64,000 nt of DNA from Pandoraea captiosa (GTDB lineage Bacteria > Pseudomonadota > Gammaproteobacteria > Burkholderiales > Burkholderiaceae): contig NZ_CABPSQ010000004.1 of assembly GCF_902459775.1 (NCBI RefSeq), forward strand, positions 310,001 through 374,000. Reading direction: 5' to 3'. The translations under genes and the position numbers were made by a program. Positions 32,699-41,254 of this stretch are shown here, one piece after another; within the stretch, counting starts at the first letter, position 1, and each line of letters begins with the position of its first letter. Below the pieces are notes generated by a model that saw nothing but the letters and a program-made list of their open reading frames with translations, had not been told where the DNA came from and did not search any database.

Positions 32699-34402
32699 AT
32701 GAGTCAAGTGATCGAAGTGAAAGTCCCGGATATCGGTGACTTCAAGGACTTGCCCGTAATCGAAGTGCTGGTGAAGGCGGGCGACAAGATCGACGCCGAG
32801 CAAGCCCTGATCACGCTGGAGTCGGACAAGGCAACGATGGACGTGCCGAGTCCCGCCGCAGGCGTCATCAAGGCGCTCAACCTGAAGGTGGGCGATGAAG
32901 TGTCCGAAGGGTCTCTCATCCTGACGCTCGAGACGGCGAACGGCTCGGGCGCGCAAGCGAACGGTGCGGCTGCACCGGCAACGGCACCCGCTGCCGCGCC
33001 TCAAGCTGCGCCGGCACCGGCCGCAGCGCCTGCCGCTGCGACTTCGGCCACCGCATCAGCGCCGGCCCCGGCAGCTTCGGGCGGTACGAGCAAGATCGAC
33101 GTCAAGGTGCCGGATATCGGCGGTTACGACGACGTGCCCGTGATCGAGGTGCTGGTGAAGGTGGGTGACACCGTCACCGCCGAGCAGTCGCTCGTGACGC
33201 TGGAGTCGGACAAGGCGTCGATGGACGTGCCGAGCCCGGCAGCTGGCGTGGTGAAGGAATTGAAGGTGAACGTCGGCGATAAGGTCTCCGAAGGATCGTT
33301 GATCCTCGTGCTCGAAGGGGCTGCTACGGCGTCCGCTTCCTCTGCAAAGGCCGCAGCACCCGCTGCAGCGCCGGCGCCGGCCGCTCCGGCCGCTCCGTCC
33401 GTCGCACCGGCACCAGCACCGGCCCCGGCTGCAGCAGCCCCCGCGACTGCTGCGCCTGTTGCCGCACCGGGCAGCCAGCCGATCAGCCATGCCAGCCCGT
33501 CGGTGCGCAAGTTTGCGCGCGAACTGGGCGTCGATGTCACGCAAGTGAAGGGCACGGGTCCGAAGGGCCGCGTCGTCGTCGAGGACGTACGCAACTTCGT
33601 CAAGAGCGCGCTCGCAGGCAACCGACCTGGGGCAGCAAGCGCAGCGCCGGCTGGTGGTGGCGAACTCAACCTGTTGCCGTGGCCGAAGGTCGACTTCGCG
33701 AAGTACGGGCCGGTCGAGCCGAAGGCACTGTCGCGCATCAAAAGGATTTCCGGCGCGAACCTGCATCGCAACTGGGTAATGATCCCGCACGTCACGAACA
33801 ATGACGAAGCCGATATCGGCGAACTCGAAGCGTTCCGCGTGCAGTTGAACAAGGAAAACGAAAAGGCCGGCATCAAGGTGACGATGCTTGCGTTCGTGAT
33901 CAAGGCTTGCGTGCTGGCCCTGAAAAAATTCCCGACCTTCAACGCGAGTCTCGACGGCGACAACCTCGTCTTCAAGCAGTATTTCCACATCGGATTTGCT
34001 GCCGACACGCCGAACGGTCTTGTGGTGCCGGTCGTTCGCGACGCCGACAAGAAGGGCGTGTTCGAGATCGCTCGCGAAACGTCGGAGTTGGCAAAGCTCG
34101 CGCGCGAAGGCAAGCTCAAGCCGGACCAGATGCAAGGTGGTTGCTTCTCGATTTCGTCGCTTGGCGGTATCGGCGGCACGACATTCACGCCGATCATCAA
34201 CGCGCCGGAAGTGGCCATTCTGGGCCTGTCGCGTTCCTATCAGAAGCCGGTGTGGAATGAGAGCAAGCAACAATTCCTGCCGCAACTGACCCTGCCGCTG
34301 TCGCTGTCCTACGATCACCGCGTGATCGACGGCGCTGAAGCTGCGCGCTTCAATGCTTATCTGGGCCAGCTGTTGGCGGACTTCCGTCGCGCGATGCTGT
34401 AA
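32699..34402 (+). CDS. aceF: Pyruvate dehydrogenase E2, dihydrolipoyllysine acetyltransferase
   Basis: Core of the pyruvate dehydrogenase complex, 567 residues. Two lipoyl domains are present, with lipoylated lysines in ESDKATMDVPSPAAG near 44 and ESDKASMDVPSPAAG near 170, separated by Ala/Pro-rich flexible linkers. A peripheral subunit-binding domain follows (HASPSVRKFARELGVD near 265). The catalytic acetyltransferase domain has LSYDHRVIDGAEAARF near 540, including the catalytic histidine. It is preceded by GAGGAGA and follows aceE by 96 bases. Confidence 0.97.
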   Translation: MSQVIEVKVPDIGDFKDLPVIEVLVKAGDKIDAEQALITLESDKATMDVPSPAAGVIKALNLKVGDEVSEGSLILTLETANGSGAQANGAAAPATAPAAAPQAAPAPAAAPAAATSATASAPAPAASGGTSKIDVKVPDIGGYDDVPVIEVLVKVGDTVTAEQSLVTLESDKASMDVPSPAAGVVKELKVNVGDKVSEGSLILVLEGAATASASSAKAAAPAAAPAPAAPAAPSVAPAPAPAPAAAAPATAAPVAAPGSQPISHASPSVRKFARELGVDVTQVKGTGPKGRVVVEDVRNFVKSALAGNRPGAASAAPAGGGELNLLPWPKVDFAKYGPVEPKALSRIKRISGANLHRNWVMIPHVTNNDEADIGELEAFRVQLNKENEKAGIKVTMLAFVIKACVLALKKFPTFNASLDGDNLVFKQYFHIGFAADTPNGLVVPVVRDADKKGVFEIARETSELAKLAREGKLKPDQMQGGCFSISSLGGIGGTTFTPIINAPEVAILGLSRSYQKPVWNESKQQFLPQLTLPLSLSYDHRVIDGAEAARFNAYLGQLLADFRRAML

Positions 34403-34477
34403 TGGCATGGGCCGCCGGTCGCGCATGAGCGTACCGGCGGTTCGCGCAGGCTTCTGATTCTGGACGGGGAGGGCAGC

Positions 34478-35059
34478 ATGACCACCGTAGTCGTCGTCAA
34501 GAAGGCGGGCGAGATCGCCATTGCCGCCGATTCGCTCGTCACATTTGGCGACACTCGGCTCTCGCAATCCTACGAAGAGAACCGCAAGGTTTTCCTCGTG
34601 GGCGATTCGTATGTCGGTCTGGCCGGCACGACGGCTCACTTTCCGGTGATGCGGGCCATTCTCTCCGGCATGGCGGACGAATGCCGTCTGCATTCGCGTG
34701 ACGAGGTCTTTCGCACGTTCTGTCGCGTCCATCAGAAGCTCAAGGAAGAGTATTTCCTCAACACGAAGGAAGAGGAGGACGACCCGTACGAGTCGTCGCA
34801 GATCACCAGCGTGATCGCGAATCCCACAGGGATCTACGGGGTTTATTCCTACCGGGAAGTATTTGTTTTCGATCGGTTCTGGGGGATCGGCTCAGGGCGC
34901 AACTTCGCGCTCGGCGCCATGTATGCCCTCTACGACCAGGATCTGAGCGCACGTGCCATCGCCGAGGCTGGCGTCAAGGCAGGGGCCGAATTCGACAAGA
35001 GTTCGTCGGGCCCGTTTCAGGTGCATGCGTTTCCGATCGATACCACCATCAAGTCATAA
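34478..35059 (+). CDS. Proteasome homologue of the BPH type (Ntn-hydrolase)
   Basis: Protein of 193 residues with the proteasome/HslV beta-subunit fold. After removal of Met the chain begins [10 protein letters not shown], giving a catalytic N-terminal threonine. Counting from it, Asp falls at 17 (IAIAADS), as in HslV, and a lysine at 36 (NRKVF) corresponds to HslV Lys33 after a short insertion. This N-terminus and size match the betaproteobacterial proteasome homologue (BPH), known from the literature to form a double ring of 14 subunits. No cognate ATPase gene is nearby. It lies 75 bases after aceF and 20 before lpdA, so it is co-transcribed with the pyruvate dehydrogenase genes. HslV itself is the alternative, but hslU is not adjacent and the sequence differs. 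Confidence 0.8.
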   Translation: MTTVVVVKKAGEIAIAADSLVTFGDTRLSQSYEENRKVFLVGDSYVGLAGTTAHFPVMRAILSGMADECRLHSRDEVFRTFCRVHQKLKEEYFLNTKEEEDDPYESSQITSVIANPTGIYGVYSYREVFVFDRFWGIGSGRNFALGAMYALYDQDLSARAIAEAGVKAGAEFDKSSSGPFQVHAFPIDTTIKS

Positions 35060-35079
35060 ATGCGACAGGGAGACCCCGC

Positions 35080-36864
35080 ATGAGTCTCATTGAAGTCAAA
35101 GTGCCGGACATCGGTGCAGAGGGCGTGGATGTCATCGAAGTGATGATCAAGCCCGGCGACAAGATCGCCAAGGATGCGTCGCTCATTACGCTGGAGTCCG
35201 ACAAGGCCTCCATGGAAGTGCCGTCCGAAGTGGCGGGTACTGTCAAGGAAGTGAAGATCAAGGTTGGCGATAAAGCCAGCGAAGGTACGCTGATCGCGAT
35301 CGTCGAAGCCGAAGACGCCGCCACTACCAAGCCAGCCAAGCCGGCCGAGCCGGCAGCGGCACCGGCCGCGGCACCCGCTGCCGCGCCTGCACCTGCGGCA
35401 GCGTCGAGCGCCCCGGCTCCGGTGGCCGCCAAACATACCGGTGCGGCCGATATCGAATGTGAAGTACTCGTGCTGGGCGCGGGACCGGGCGGATACTCGG
35501 CAGCGTTTCGCAGCGCTGATCTGGGGCGCAAAACGGTGCTTGTCGAGCGTTATGCCACGCTGGGCGGTGTCTGCCTGAACGTGGGTTGTATCCCGTCGAA
35601 GGCACTGCTGCACACCGCAGCAGTGCTCGAAGAGGCGCAGTCGCTCGGCCATCACGGCATTTCCTTTGCGAAGCCGGAAGTCGATCTCGACAAGCTGCGC
35701 GCCTACAAGGAAAGCGTGGTCGGCAAGCTGACCAGCGGTTTGGCCGGCATGGCCAAGATGCGGAAGGTCGAAGTCGTCCACGGTGTCGGCACGTTCCTCG
35801 ATGCCAATCACGTAGAGGTCGTCGACAAGGACGGCAACAAGCGTGTCGTGAAGTTCGGCCAAGCGATCATTGCGGCCGGCTCGCAAGCGGTGAAGCTGCC
35901 GTTCCTGCCGGAAGATCCGCGCATTGTCGATTCGACCGGCGCGCTCGAACTGCGTCAGATCCCGAAGAAGATGCTCGTTATCGGTGGCGGAATCATCGGT
36001 CTGGAAATGGCAACGGTCTATAGCGCACTTGGCGCCGAGATCGATGTCGTGGAAATGCTCGATGGTCTGATGCAAGGCGCTGACCGCGATCTGGTCAAGG
36101 TCTGGCAGAAGATGAACGAAAAGCGCTTTGGTCGCGTCATGCTCAAGACCAAGACGGTGGGCGCCGAAGCGAAGGCCGACGGTATCTACGTGAAGTTCGA
36201 GGGCGAAGCCGCCCCGGCGGACGCACAGCGCTACGACCTCGTGCTGGTGGCCGTGGGCCGCAGCCCGAACGGCAAAAAGATCGGTGCGGAGAATGCCGGC
36301 GTGGTAGTCGGCGATCGCGGGTTCATTTCGGTGGACAAGCAAATGCGCACGAACGTGCCGAACATTTTCGCCATCGGCGATATCGTCGGTCAGCCGATGC
36401 TTGCACACAAGGCCGTGCACGAAGCGCATGTGGCAGCGGAGGCCGCCGCAGGCGAGAAGGCTTATTTCGACGCGATCCAGATCCCGTCGGTGGCCTATAC
36501 CGATCCGGAAGTGGCCTGGGCGGGCAAGACCGAAGACCAACTGAAGGCCGAAGGCGTGAAGTACGGCAAGGCGGTGTTCCCGTGGGCGGCGTCGGGGCGT
36601 GCGATTGCGAATGGGCGTGACGAGGGCTTCACCAAAGTTCTGTTCGACGAGGAGACGCATCGCATCGTGGGCGGCGCCATCGTTGGCACGCATGCAGGCG
36701 ATCTGATCGGCGAACTGTGTCTGGCCGTCGAAATGGGCGCGGACGCCGTCGATATCGGCAAGACGATTCACCCGCACCCCACGTTGGCCGAATCGGTCGG
36801 CATGGCCGCAGAGATCTACGAAGGGGTTTGCACCGACGTGCCGCCGCCGCGCAAGAAGTCATAA
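35080..36864 (+). CDS. lpdA: Dihydrolipoamide dehydrogenase with N-terminal lipoyl domain (E3)
   Basis: Flavoenzyme of 594 residues that reoxidises the lipoyl groups of E2. An added N-terminal lipoyl domain carries [15 protein letters not shown] near 44, joined by an Ala/Pro linker to the E3 body. FAD binding is shown by [16 protein letters not shown] near 128, the redox disulfide by [16 protein letters not shown] near 161 and the second dinucleotide motif by [16 protein letters not shown] near 303. The catalytic His-Glu region is [10 protein letters not shown] near 565. The fused lipoyl domain is known in betaproteobacterial pyruvate dehydrogenase operons. Confidence 0.97.
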   Translation: MSLIEVKVPDIGAEGVDVIEVMIKPGDKIAKDASLITLESDKASMEVPSEVAGTVKEVKIKVGDKASEGTLIAIVEAEDAATTKPAKPAEPAAAPAAAPAAAPAPAAASSAPAPVAAKHTGAADIECEVLVLGAGPGGYSAAFRSADLGRKTVLVERYATLGGVCLNVGCIPSKALLHTAAVLEEAQSLGHHGISFAKPEVDLDKLRAYKESVVGKLTSGLAGMAKMRKVEVVHGVGTFLDANHVEVVDKDGNKRVVKFGQAIIAAGSQAVKLPFLPEDPRIVDSTGALELRQIPKKMLVIGGGIIGLEMATVYSALGAEIDVVEMLDGLMQGADRDLVKVWQKMNEKRFGRVMLKTKTVGAEAKADGIYVKFEGEAAPADAQRYDLVLVAVGRSPNGKKIGAENAGVVVGDRGFISVDKQMRTNVPNIFAIGDIVGQPMLAHKAVHEAHVAAEAAAGEKAYFDAIQIPSVAYTDPEVAWAGKTEDQLKAEGVKYGKAVFPWAASGRAIANGRDEGFTKVLFDEETHRIVGGAIVGTHAGDLIGELCLAVEMGADAVDIGKTIHPHPTLAESVGMAAEIYEGVCTDVPPPRKKS

Positions 36865-36897
36865 AACGCCTTTGCGCGCGAGCTATGTCGGGAAGAA

Positions 36898-36929
36898 GCC
36901 GCCATTCCGAAAGGGATGGCGGTTTTTTT
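36898..36929 (+). terminator. Intrinsic terminator of the aceE-aceF-bph-lpdA operon
   Basis: GCCGCCATTCC / GGGATGGCGG with loop GAAA and a run of eight T. It is located 34 bases after the lpdA stop. Confidence 0.85.
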
Positions 36930-36974
36930 GTCGTGAATCGACACGCAACCTGCGCTGCAGGAAGGGCCGGGCAG

Positions 36975-37006
36975 CCAAAAAGAAAAACCCGGCGCGAGGC
37001 CGGGTT
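36975..37006 (-). terminator. Intrinsic terminator of the phasin gene
   Basis: Read on the minus strand, AACCCGGC / GCCGGGTT form an 8-bp stem (37006-36986) followed by TTTCTTTTTGG. It lies ~115 bases beyond the phasin stop. Confidence 0.65.
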
Positions 37007-37122
37007 CGAAAGGTACCTGCGGTACCGAGGAGACAACTGGATGTAGTGACCGCTTGGGTTGCTAGCGCAACGGACACAGCGACAAACCGTTGGCGTCCCT
37101 CGTCAAGGCAGGACGCGCTCGA

Positions 37123-37683
37123 TTACTTCTTGGCGCTGGCAGCACGCGACGCCTGAGCCGCAGCCTTCGAGGCGACATTGGTCGCTGCAGCGAAGTTCGT
37201 CTCGGCGATTTCCACAGCTTGCTTGGTCGCCTTCTGGACACTGTCGAATGCGCTGTTGGCAGCGGACAGTGCCGACTTGGCGAGTGCCACTGCCGACTCC
37301 GAACCGGCCGGGGCGTTCTTGGCCAGGTTGTCGAACAGTGCTTGCACGTTCTGCGAGCCTTCGGCCAGTTGAGCTTCGGCCACCTTGGTCACTTCGGCTT
37401 GCGTCGACGAAGCGATTTCGTACAAGTGACGACCGTAGGCGAGCGCCTTTTCGGCTGCCGGTTGAACGAGGTTGGCTTGCAGAGCGAGCAACTCTTGCGC
37501 GTCCTTTACGGCGAATGCCTTCTGGGCGGTCGAAGCGGATTCGGCCAGCGATGCCTTCACGGCTTGCAGGTTCAGCTCGACCAGCTTTTCAACGCCTTCG
37601 AAGGCTTTGTTGGTCAGGCCAAACAGGGTTTCCAGATTGGCTTTATGGGCGGCGGCGAGTTGCTCGGGGGTCAGAAACGACAT
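37123..37683 (-). CDS. phaP: Phasin (PHA granule-associated protein)
   Basis: Amphipathic, alanine-rich helical protein of 186 residues that coats polyhydroxyalkanoate granules. The N-terminus [20 protein letters not shown] and the repeated Ala/Gln/Lys/Val helix pattern match the PhaP/phasin_2 family of Burkholderiales. A C-terminal Ala/Lys tail is present. It is monocistronic with its own promoter and terminator. Two TTGTGC-N3-GCACAA operators flank its promoter, predicted targets of the PHA-sensing repressor PhaR (PhaR gene not in this window). Confidence 0.92.
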   Translation of the reverse strand: MSFLTPEQLAAAHKANLETLFGLTNKAFEGVEKLVELNLQAVKASLAESASTAQKAFAVKDAQELLALQANLVQPAAEKALAYGRHLYEIASSTQAEVTKVAEAQLAEGSQNVQALFDNLAKNAPAGSESAVALAKSALSAANSAFDSVQKATKQAVEIAETNFAAATNVASKAAAQASRAASAKK

Positions 37684-37801
37684 GGCGTTCTCCTATGATG
37701 TCAAACACAACATATGGACCCGCTCCGTGTTCGCTCGTTGGTTCTCACCTTATGGCGGTGAAACCACGGTTGGGGCCTTCTCAAATTCGGTGCAATTCTT
37801 T

Positions 37802-37816
37802 TTGTGCATCGCACAA
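37802..37816. promoter_or_regulatory. Operator 1 of the phasin promoter, predicted PhaR site
   Basis: Perfect inverted repeat TTGTGC-ATC-GCACAA. It covers the expected transcription start of the phasin gene (6 bases beyond the -10 box). The core TGC-N3-GCA resembles the published Paracoccus PhaR site. Confidence 0.65.
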
Positions 37817-37821
37817 TTGCT

Positions 37822-37849
37822 AGTGTAGAGATATTTTTTCTGCTGTCAA
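37822..37849 (-). promoter_or_regulatory. Predicted sigma-70 promoter of the phasin gene
   Basis: On the minus strand -35 TTGACA (37849-37844), 16-base spacer, -10 TACACT (37827-37822). The -35 box is consensus. The promoter sits exactly between two matching operators. Confidence 0.75.
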
Positions 37850-37855
37850 GTGATT

Positions 37856-37872
37856 TTTGTGCGGTGCACAAA
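37856..37872. promoter_or_regulatory. Operator 2 of the phasin promoter, predicted PhaR site
   Basis: Perfect inverted repeat TTTGTGC-GGT-GCACAAA, 6 bases upstream of the -35 box. Same half-site as operator 1, with centres 55 bases apart (about five helical turns). The rest of the 506-base gap (37684-38189) contains no gene. Confidence 0.65.
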
Positions 37873-38189
37873 TTCAACAAAAGCTTAAAAAATCAAAAAC
37901 TTGGGATCCCGTGGCAGAACCCGTGCATCGCGTTGCGGTGGGCATTCGAGATCCCCAAAAGCCTTGGTGGATGCGGCTCTGCGGCGGGATTTTTCCCTCG
38001 GTTTGCACTGAATTAGTGCCTCCGCACCCGTTGCCGGGCGATGGTACTATCGATGCGTTCCGGCACTGGCGGGCGGTCACGTGAATCTGGCAAGCGCTTG
38101 TTTAGCGTGCAGCCTCACGCGCACCGTCCGCCGGTGCCGCTGTCATTCAACGCGCTCTCGCACGTCGCACTCACTGGCCATCCGCATCG

Positions 38190-39131
38190 ATGCAAGCGTT
38201 TTACAGCGATCATTTCGTGCTTCCGTTGCCGCCCGGACACCGGTTCCCCATGGAGAAGTACGCCCGCCTGCGAGAACGCGTCGCACGCGAGTTGCCGGAC
38301 GTCGCGTTGGTTGAAGCATTACCTGCCGATGACGCCATGCTTGTGCGGGTCCATTCGCCGTCATACGTGGCCCGCGTGAGTGCGGGTGAGTTGGATCCGA
38401 AAGAGCAACGCAGCATTGGTTTTCCGTGGTCTGCCCAGATGGTGGAACGCTCACGCCGCTCGGCAGGCGCGACAGTGGCGGCGTGCCGCGCAGCCCTTGT
38501 CGATGGCGTGGCGGCGAACCTGGCAGGCGGTACCCATCACGCGTACGCCGATCGCGGTGAAGGTTTCTGTGTTTTCAACGACGCCGCCGTGGCGGCCCGT
38601 GCCATGCAGGCCGAACTCGGGCCGGGCACGCGTGTGGCGATCATCGATCTCGACGTACACCAGGGGAATGGCACCGCCGCCATTTTCGAGCGCGACCCGA
38701 GCGTTTTCACACTGTCTCTGCACGGCGAGCACAACTATCCGTTCCACAAGGCGAGCGGAGATCTCGACGTCGCACTGCCGGACGGCTGCGGCGATGACGA
38801 ATACCTCATCGCGCTTGGTCAAGCCCTGACGGACCTCTTCGCGCAGTTCAACCCGTCGCTGGTCATTTATCTGGCAGGCGCCGATCCGTTGGAAAACGAC
38901 CGTCTCGGGCGGCTTGCCCTTTCTCATGACGGTTTGCTTGCACGCGATCAACGTGTGCTCACGGCGTGCGCCGAACGCGGACTGCCGGTCGCCATCGCCA
39001 TGGCGGGGGGCTATGGCCGGGATATCGATCAGACGGTTGCCGCGCACTTCGCCACAATCCGTCTTGCGAGCCGGTTTGCGCGGACGCAGCGTCGCGAATC
39101 TCGCGCCTATGCCGATGGTGCCCTCGCATGA
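38190..39131 (+). CDS. Histone-deacetylase family (HDAC-like) amidohydrolase
   Basis: Zinc-dependent deacetylase-fold enzyme of 313 residues. Active-site signatures: the two histidines in GGTHHAYADRGEGFCVFND near 111, zinc ligands in IIDLDVHQGNGTAA near 152 (Asp and His) and in YLAGADPLENDRLG near 231 (Asp). The family covers acetylpolyamine amidohydrolases, acetoin-utilisation AcuC-like enzymes and others; the substrate cannot be assigned. It overlaps the next gene by four bases (ATGA), suggesting a functional pair with that transporter. Confidence 0.88.
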   Translation: MQAFYSDHFVLPLPPGHRFPMEKYARLRERVARELPDVALVEALPADDAMLVRVHSPSYVARVSAGELDPKEQRSIGFPWSAQMVERSRRSAGATVAACRAALVDGVAANLAGGTHHAYADRGEGFCVFNDAAVAARAMQAELGPGTRVAIIDLDVHQGNGTAAIFERDPSVFTLSLHGEHNYPFHKASGDLDVALPDGCGDDEYLIALGQALTDLFAQFNPSLVIYLAGADPLENDRLGRLALSHDGLLARDQRVLTACAERGLPVAIAMAGGYGRDIDQTVAAHFATIRLASRFARTQRRESRAYADGALA

Positions 39132-40198
39132 GTGAGCACAGAACCCTGCCGCCAGCCGCCCCGAACGCCGTCAATATGAGAACTGAAGCGAAGCACGAGC
39201 GCGGTGCCATCTGGGCCGCGACCATGCCATGGTGGTTCGTGCTGATCTGGAGCACCGGTTTCATCGTCGCCAAATATGGCATGCCGAACACCGAACCGCT
39301 GACGTTTCTTGCCTGGCGCTTCGGTTGCACGCTGGTCGTGATGTTGCCAGTTGTGCTGCTAACGCGCACGCCCTGGCCGAGGCGCGGGATGAATGCCCGC
39401 GATGCCGGCAACGCCGTCCCCACCGCGCGTATCGATGGTATCGGTGGTATCGGTGGTATCGACTGGCCGTTGCTCATGCATCTGGCCGTCTCCGGCATTC
39501 TGATTCAGGCGGTATATCTCGGTGGCGTCTGGGCGGCGATCAAGCAGGGTGCGCCAGCGGGGCTGGCTGCGCTGATCGTCGGCATTCAACCGTTGTTGAC
39601 GGCACTTTTTGCCCGCGTCGTCGGTGAGCCGGTTTCGCGGCGCCAGTGGCTCGGCCTGTTGTGCGGGTTTGTTGGCGTCGGACTCGTGGTCGCGAACAAG
39701 GTGGGCGTTCGCGGCGTAGGGGCGGGGACGATAGCGTTATGCGTCCTGAGTCTGGTCGCGATCACCGCAGGGACGCTGTATCAGAAGCGCTACTGCGCAC
39801 AATTCGACTTGCGTGTGGGCACGGTCGTACAGTTTGGCGCGGCCTTTGTTGTGACGCTGCCCGCCGCATGGGCGCTGGAAACGATGGAAGTGCGCTGGAA
39901 CGCCGAAATGATCGGCGCGCTGGCGTGGTCGGTGCTGGCCCTGTCGATCGGCGCGATCTCGCTGCTCTTTCTTCTCATTCGCCATGGCGCGGCGACCAAG
40001 GTGTCGAGTCTGATGTATCTCACACCACCGACGACTGCCGTCATGGCGTGGCTGCTGTTCGGGGAAACGCTCTCGCCGTTGAGCGCGGCCGGTATGGTCG
40101 TGGCTGCCCTCGGCGTCGCGCTTGTCATCGAGCGGCGAGCGGCGGGGAGCGCGCCGGCGTCGTCATCCTCCCCCTCGCCACCTTCCTCGGCCCCGTAA
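39128..40198 (+). CDS. EamA/DMT-family transporter
   Basis: Inner-membrane protein of 356 residues with about ten predicted helices in two EamA repeats, starting near FVLIWSTGFIVAKYGMP. ATG at 39128 overlaps the stop of the deacetylase gene (ATGA); MRTEAK at 39176 is an alternative start. Between helices 2 and 3 is an unusual polar insertion ending in the repeat IDGIGGIGGID, encoded by 9-bp DNA repeats. The substrate is unknown; coupling to the deacetylase suggests export of a deacetylated or acetylated small molecule. Confidence 0.85.
   Translation: MSEHRTLPPAAPNAVNMRTEAKHERGAIWAATMPWWFVLIWSTGFIVAKYGMPNTEPLTFLAWRFGCTLVVMLPVVLLTRTPWPRRGMNARDAGNAVPTARIDGIGGIGGIDWPLLMHLAVSGILIQAVYLGGVWAAIKQGAPAGLAALIVGIQPLLTALFARVVGEPVSRRQWLGLLCGFVGVGLVVANKVGVRGVGAGTIALCVLSLVAITAGTLYQKRYCAQFDLRVGTVVQFGAAFVVTLPAAWALETMEVRWNAEMIGALAWSVLALSIGAISLLFLLIRHGAATKVSSLMYLTPPTTAVMAWLLFGETLSPLSAAGMVVAALGVALVIERRAAGSAPASSSSPSPPSSAP
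39437..39462 (+). repeat. 9-bp tandem repeat inside the DMT transporter gene
   Basis: GGTATCGGT occurs twice in tandem, followed by a third partial copy GGTATCGA. It encodes Gly-Ile-Gly repeats in a loop; changes in copy number would keep the frame. Confidence 0.75.
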
Positions 40199-40253
40199 GC
40201 GTGGCTTCGCCATGCGTTTGCAGTGGTTTTCCGTGGTTTTCCGTTGTGAGTCG

Positions 40254-41066
40254 ATGTCCATGAAACACCCACCATCCCGTACGGACGCTGCGCTTCAGAT
40301 CAACGACACAGCGGCAACGTCGCACGTGCACCCTGGGGCTGGGGAAAGTACGCATCCCGCCTCTGTCAACGACAACGCGGGGTTGCGCGTGGAATATGTC
40401 GACGAGGCGATTCGCAGTCGACGCTCGATCCGGGCCTATTTGCCGACACCGGTGCCGCAAGCCACCGTGGCGGAAATACTTTCGGTCGCTTCGCGCGCAC
40501 CGTCCGGTAGCAACATTCAGCCGTGGCAGACCTACGTACTGACCGGCGAAGCACTGAAACGGTTGACGACGCGCTTGCTGGAAGCCTTCAACGATCCGGC
40601 CCAGCGTGTAGTGCACCAGGAGGAATACGCGTACTACCCGCGCGAGTGGACGCAGCCGTACCAGGCCCGACGTCGCAAGGTGGGCTGGGATTTGTATGGT
40701 CTGCTGGGCATCGGACGCGCGGACAAGGCGCGCATGCACAGTCAGCATGCACGCAACTTCACGTTCTTCGACGCGCCGGTCGGGCTGCTTTTCACGATCG
40801 ACCGGCATCTCGAACAGGGAAGCTGGCTGGACTACGGCATGTTCCTGCAAAGCGTGATGGTGGCGGCACGGGCCAGGGGGCTCGACACTTGCGCCCAGGC
40901 GGCGTTTGCCACGTTTCATCAGGTGATTGCTGCGGAACTGCGTTTGCCTGAGACCCGGATGGTGGTGTGCGGCATGGCAATGGGTTACGCCGACCCGAAC
41001 GCCGTGGAAAACGGGCTCGTCACGGAGCGTGCGCCCCTCGATGAGTGGGCGCATTTTTTGACCTGA
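40254..41066 (+). CDS. Nitroreductase-family FMN oxidoreductase
   Basis: Protein of 270 residues. The FMN-binding start of the fold is SRRSIRAYLPTPVPQATV near 52, followed by ASRAPSGSNIQPWQTYVL, and the C-terminal VVCGMAMGYADPNAVEN. Family members reduce nitroaromatics, quinones or flavins with NAD(P)H. ATG at 40254 or 40260 is preferred over in-frame starts upstream that overlap the transporter gene. It follows the transporter by 55 bases in the same direction and may be co-transcribed. Confidence 0.88.
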   Translation: MSMKHPPSRTDAALQINDTAATSHVHPGAGESTHPASVNDNAGLRVEYVDEAIRSRRSIRAYLPTPVPQATVAEILSVASRAPSGSNIQPWQTYVLTGEALKRLTTRLLEAFNDPAQRVVHQEEYAYYPREWTQPYQARRRKVGWDLYGLLGIGRADKARMHSQHARNFTFFDAPVGLLFTIDRHLEQGSWLDYGMFLQSVMVAARARGLDTCAQAAFATFHQVIAAELRLPETRMVVCGMAMGYADPNAVENGLVTERAPLDEWAHFLT

Positions 41067-41080
41067 TGCAACAGGGGGAG

Positions 41081-41110
41081 TTGGCGTTATTTGGCAATTG
41101 TTGGCAAGTG
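41081..41110 (+). repeat. Three helically phased TTGGC repeats upstream of pbpG
   Basis: TTGGCGTTAT, TTGGCAATTG and TTGGCAAGTG follow one another with exactly 10 bases per unit, ~145 bases before the pbpG start. Exact helical spacing suggests a binding site for an oligomeric regulator. The remaining gap to 41254 is AT-rich, without a clear promoter consensus. Confidence 0.6.
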
Positions 41111-41254
41111 TGCAAATCGCCGCGTTGCGCTGCACAAAACTGCCAGATGCCGGTTTAAGTATTTCAGCTAAGTCATTCATATTGCTTATTTTTTCGGAAG
41201 TTACTAAACTTCTCCCAAACTTGTTGCCTGCCAACCTCACGCTACTCCCAATCT

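Noticed and set aside
34411-34441. Terminator between aceF and the proteasome homologue
   Set aside because: CCGCCGGT/ACCGGCGG can pair but no T run follows; the operon probably continues.
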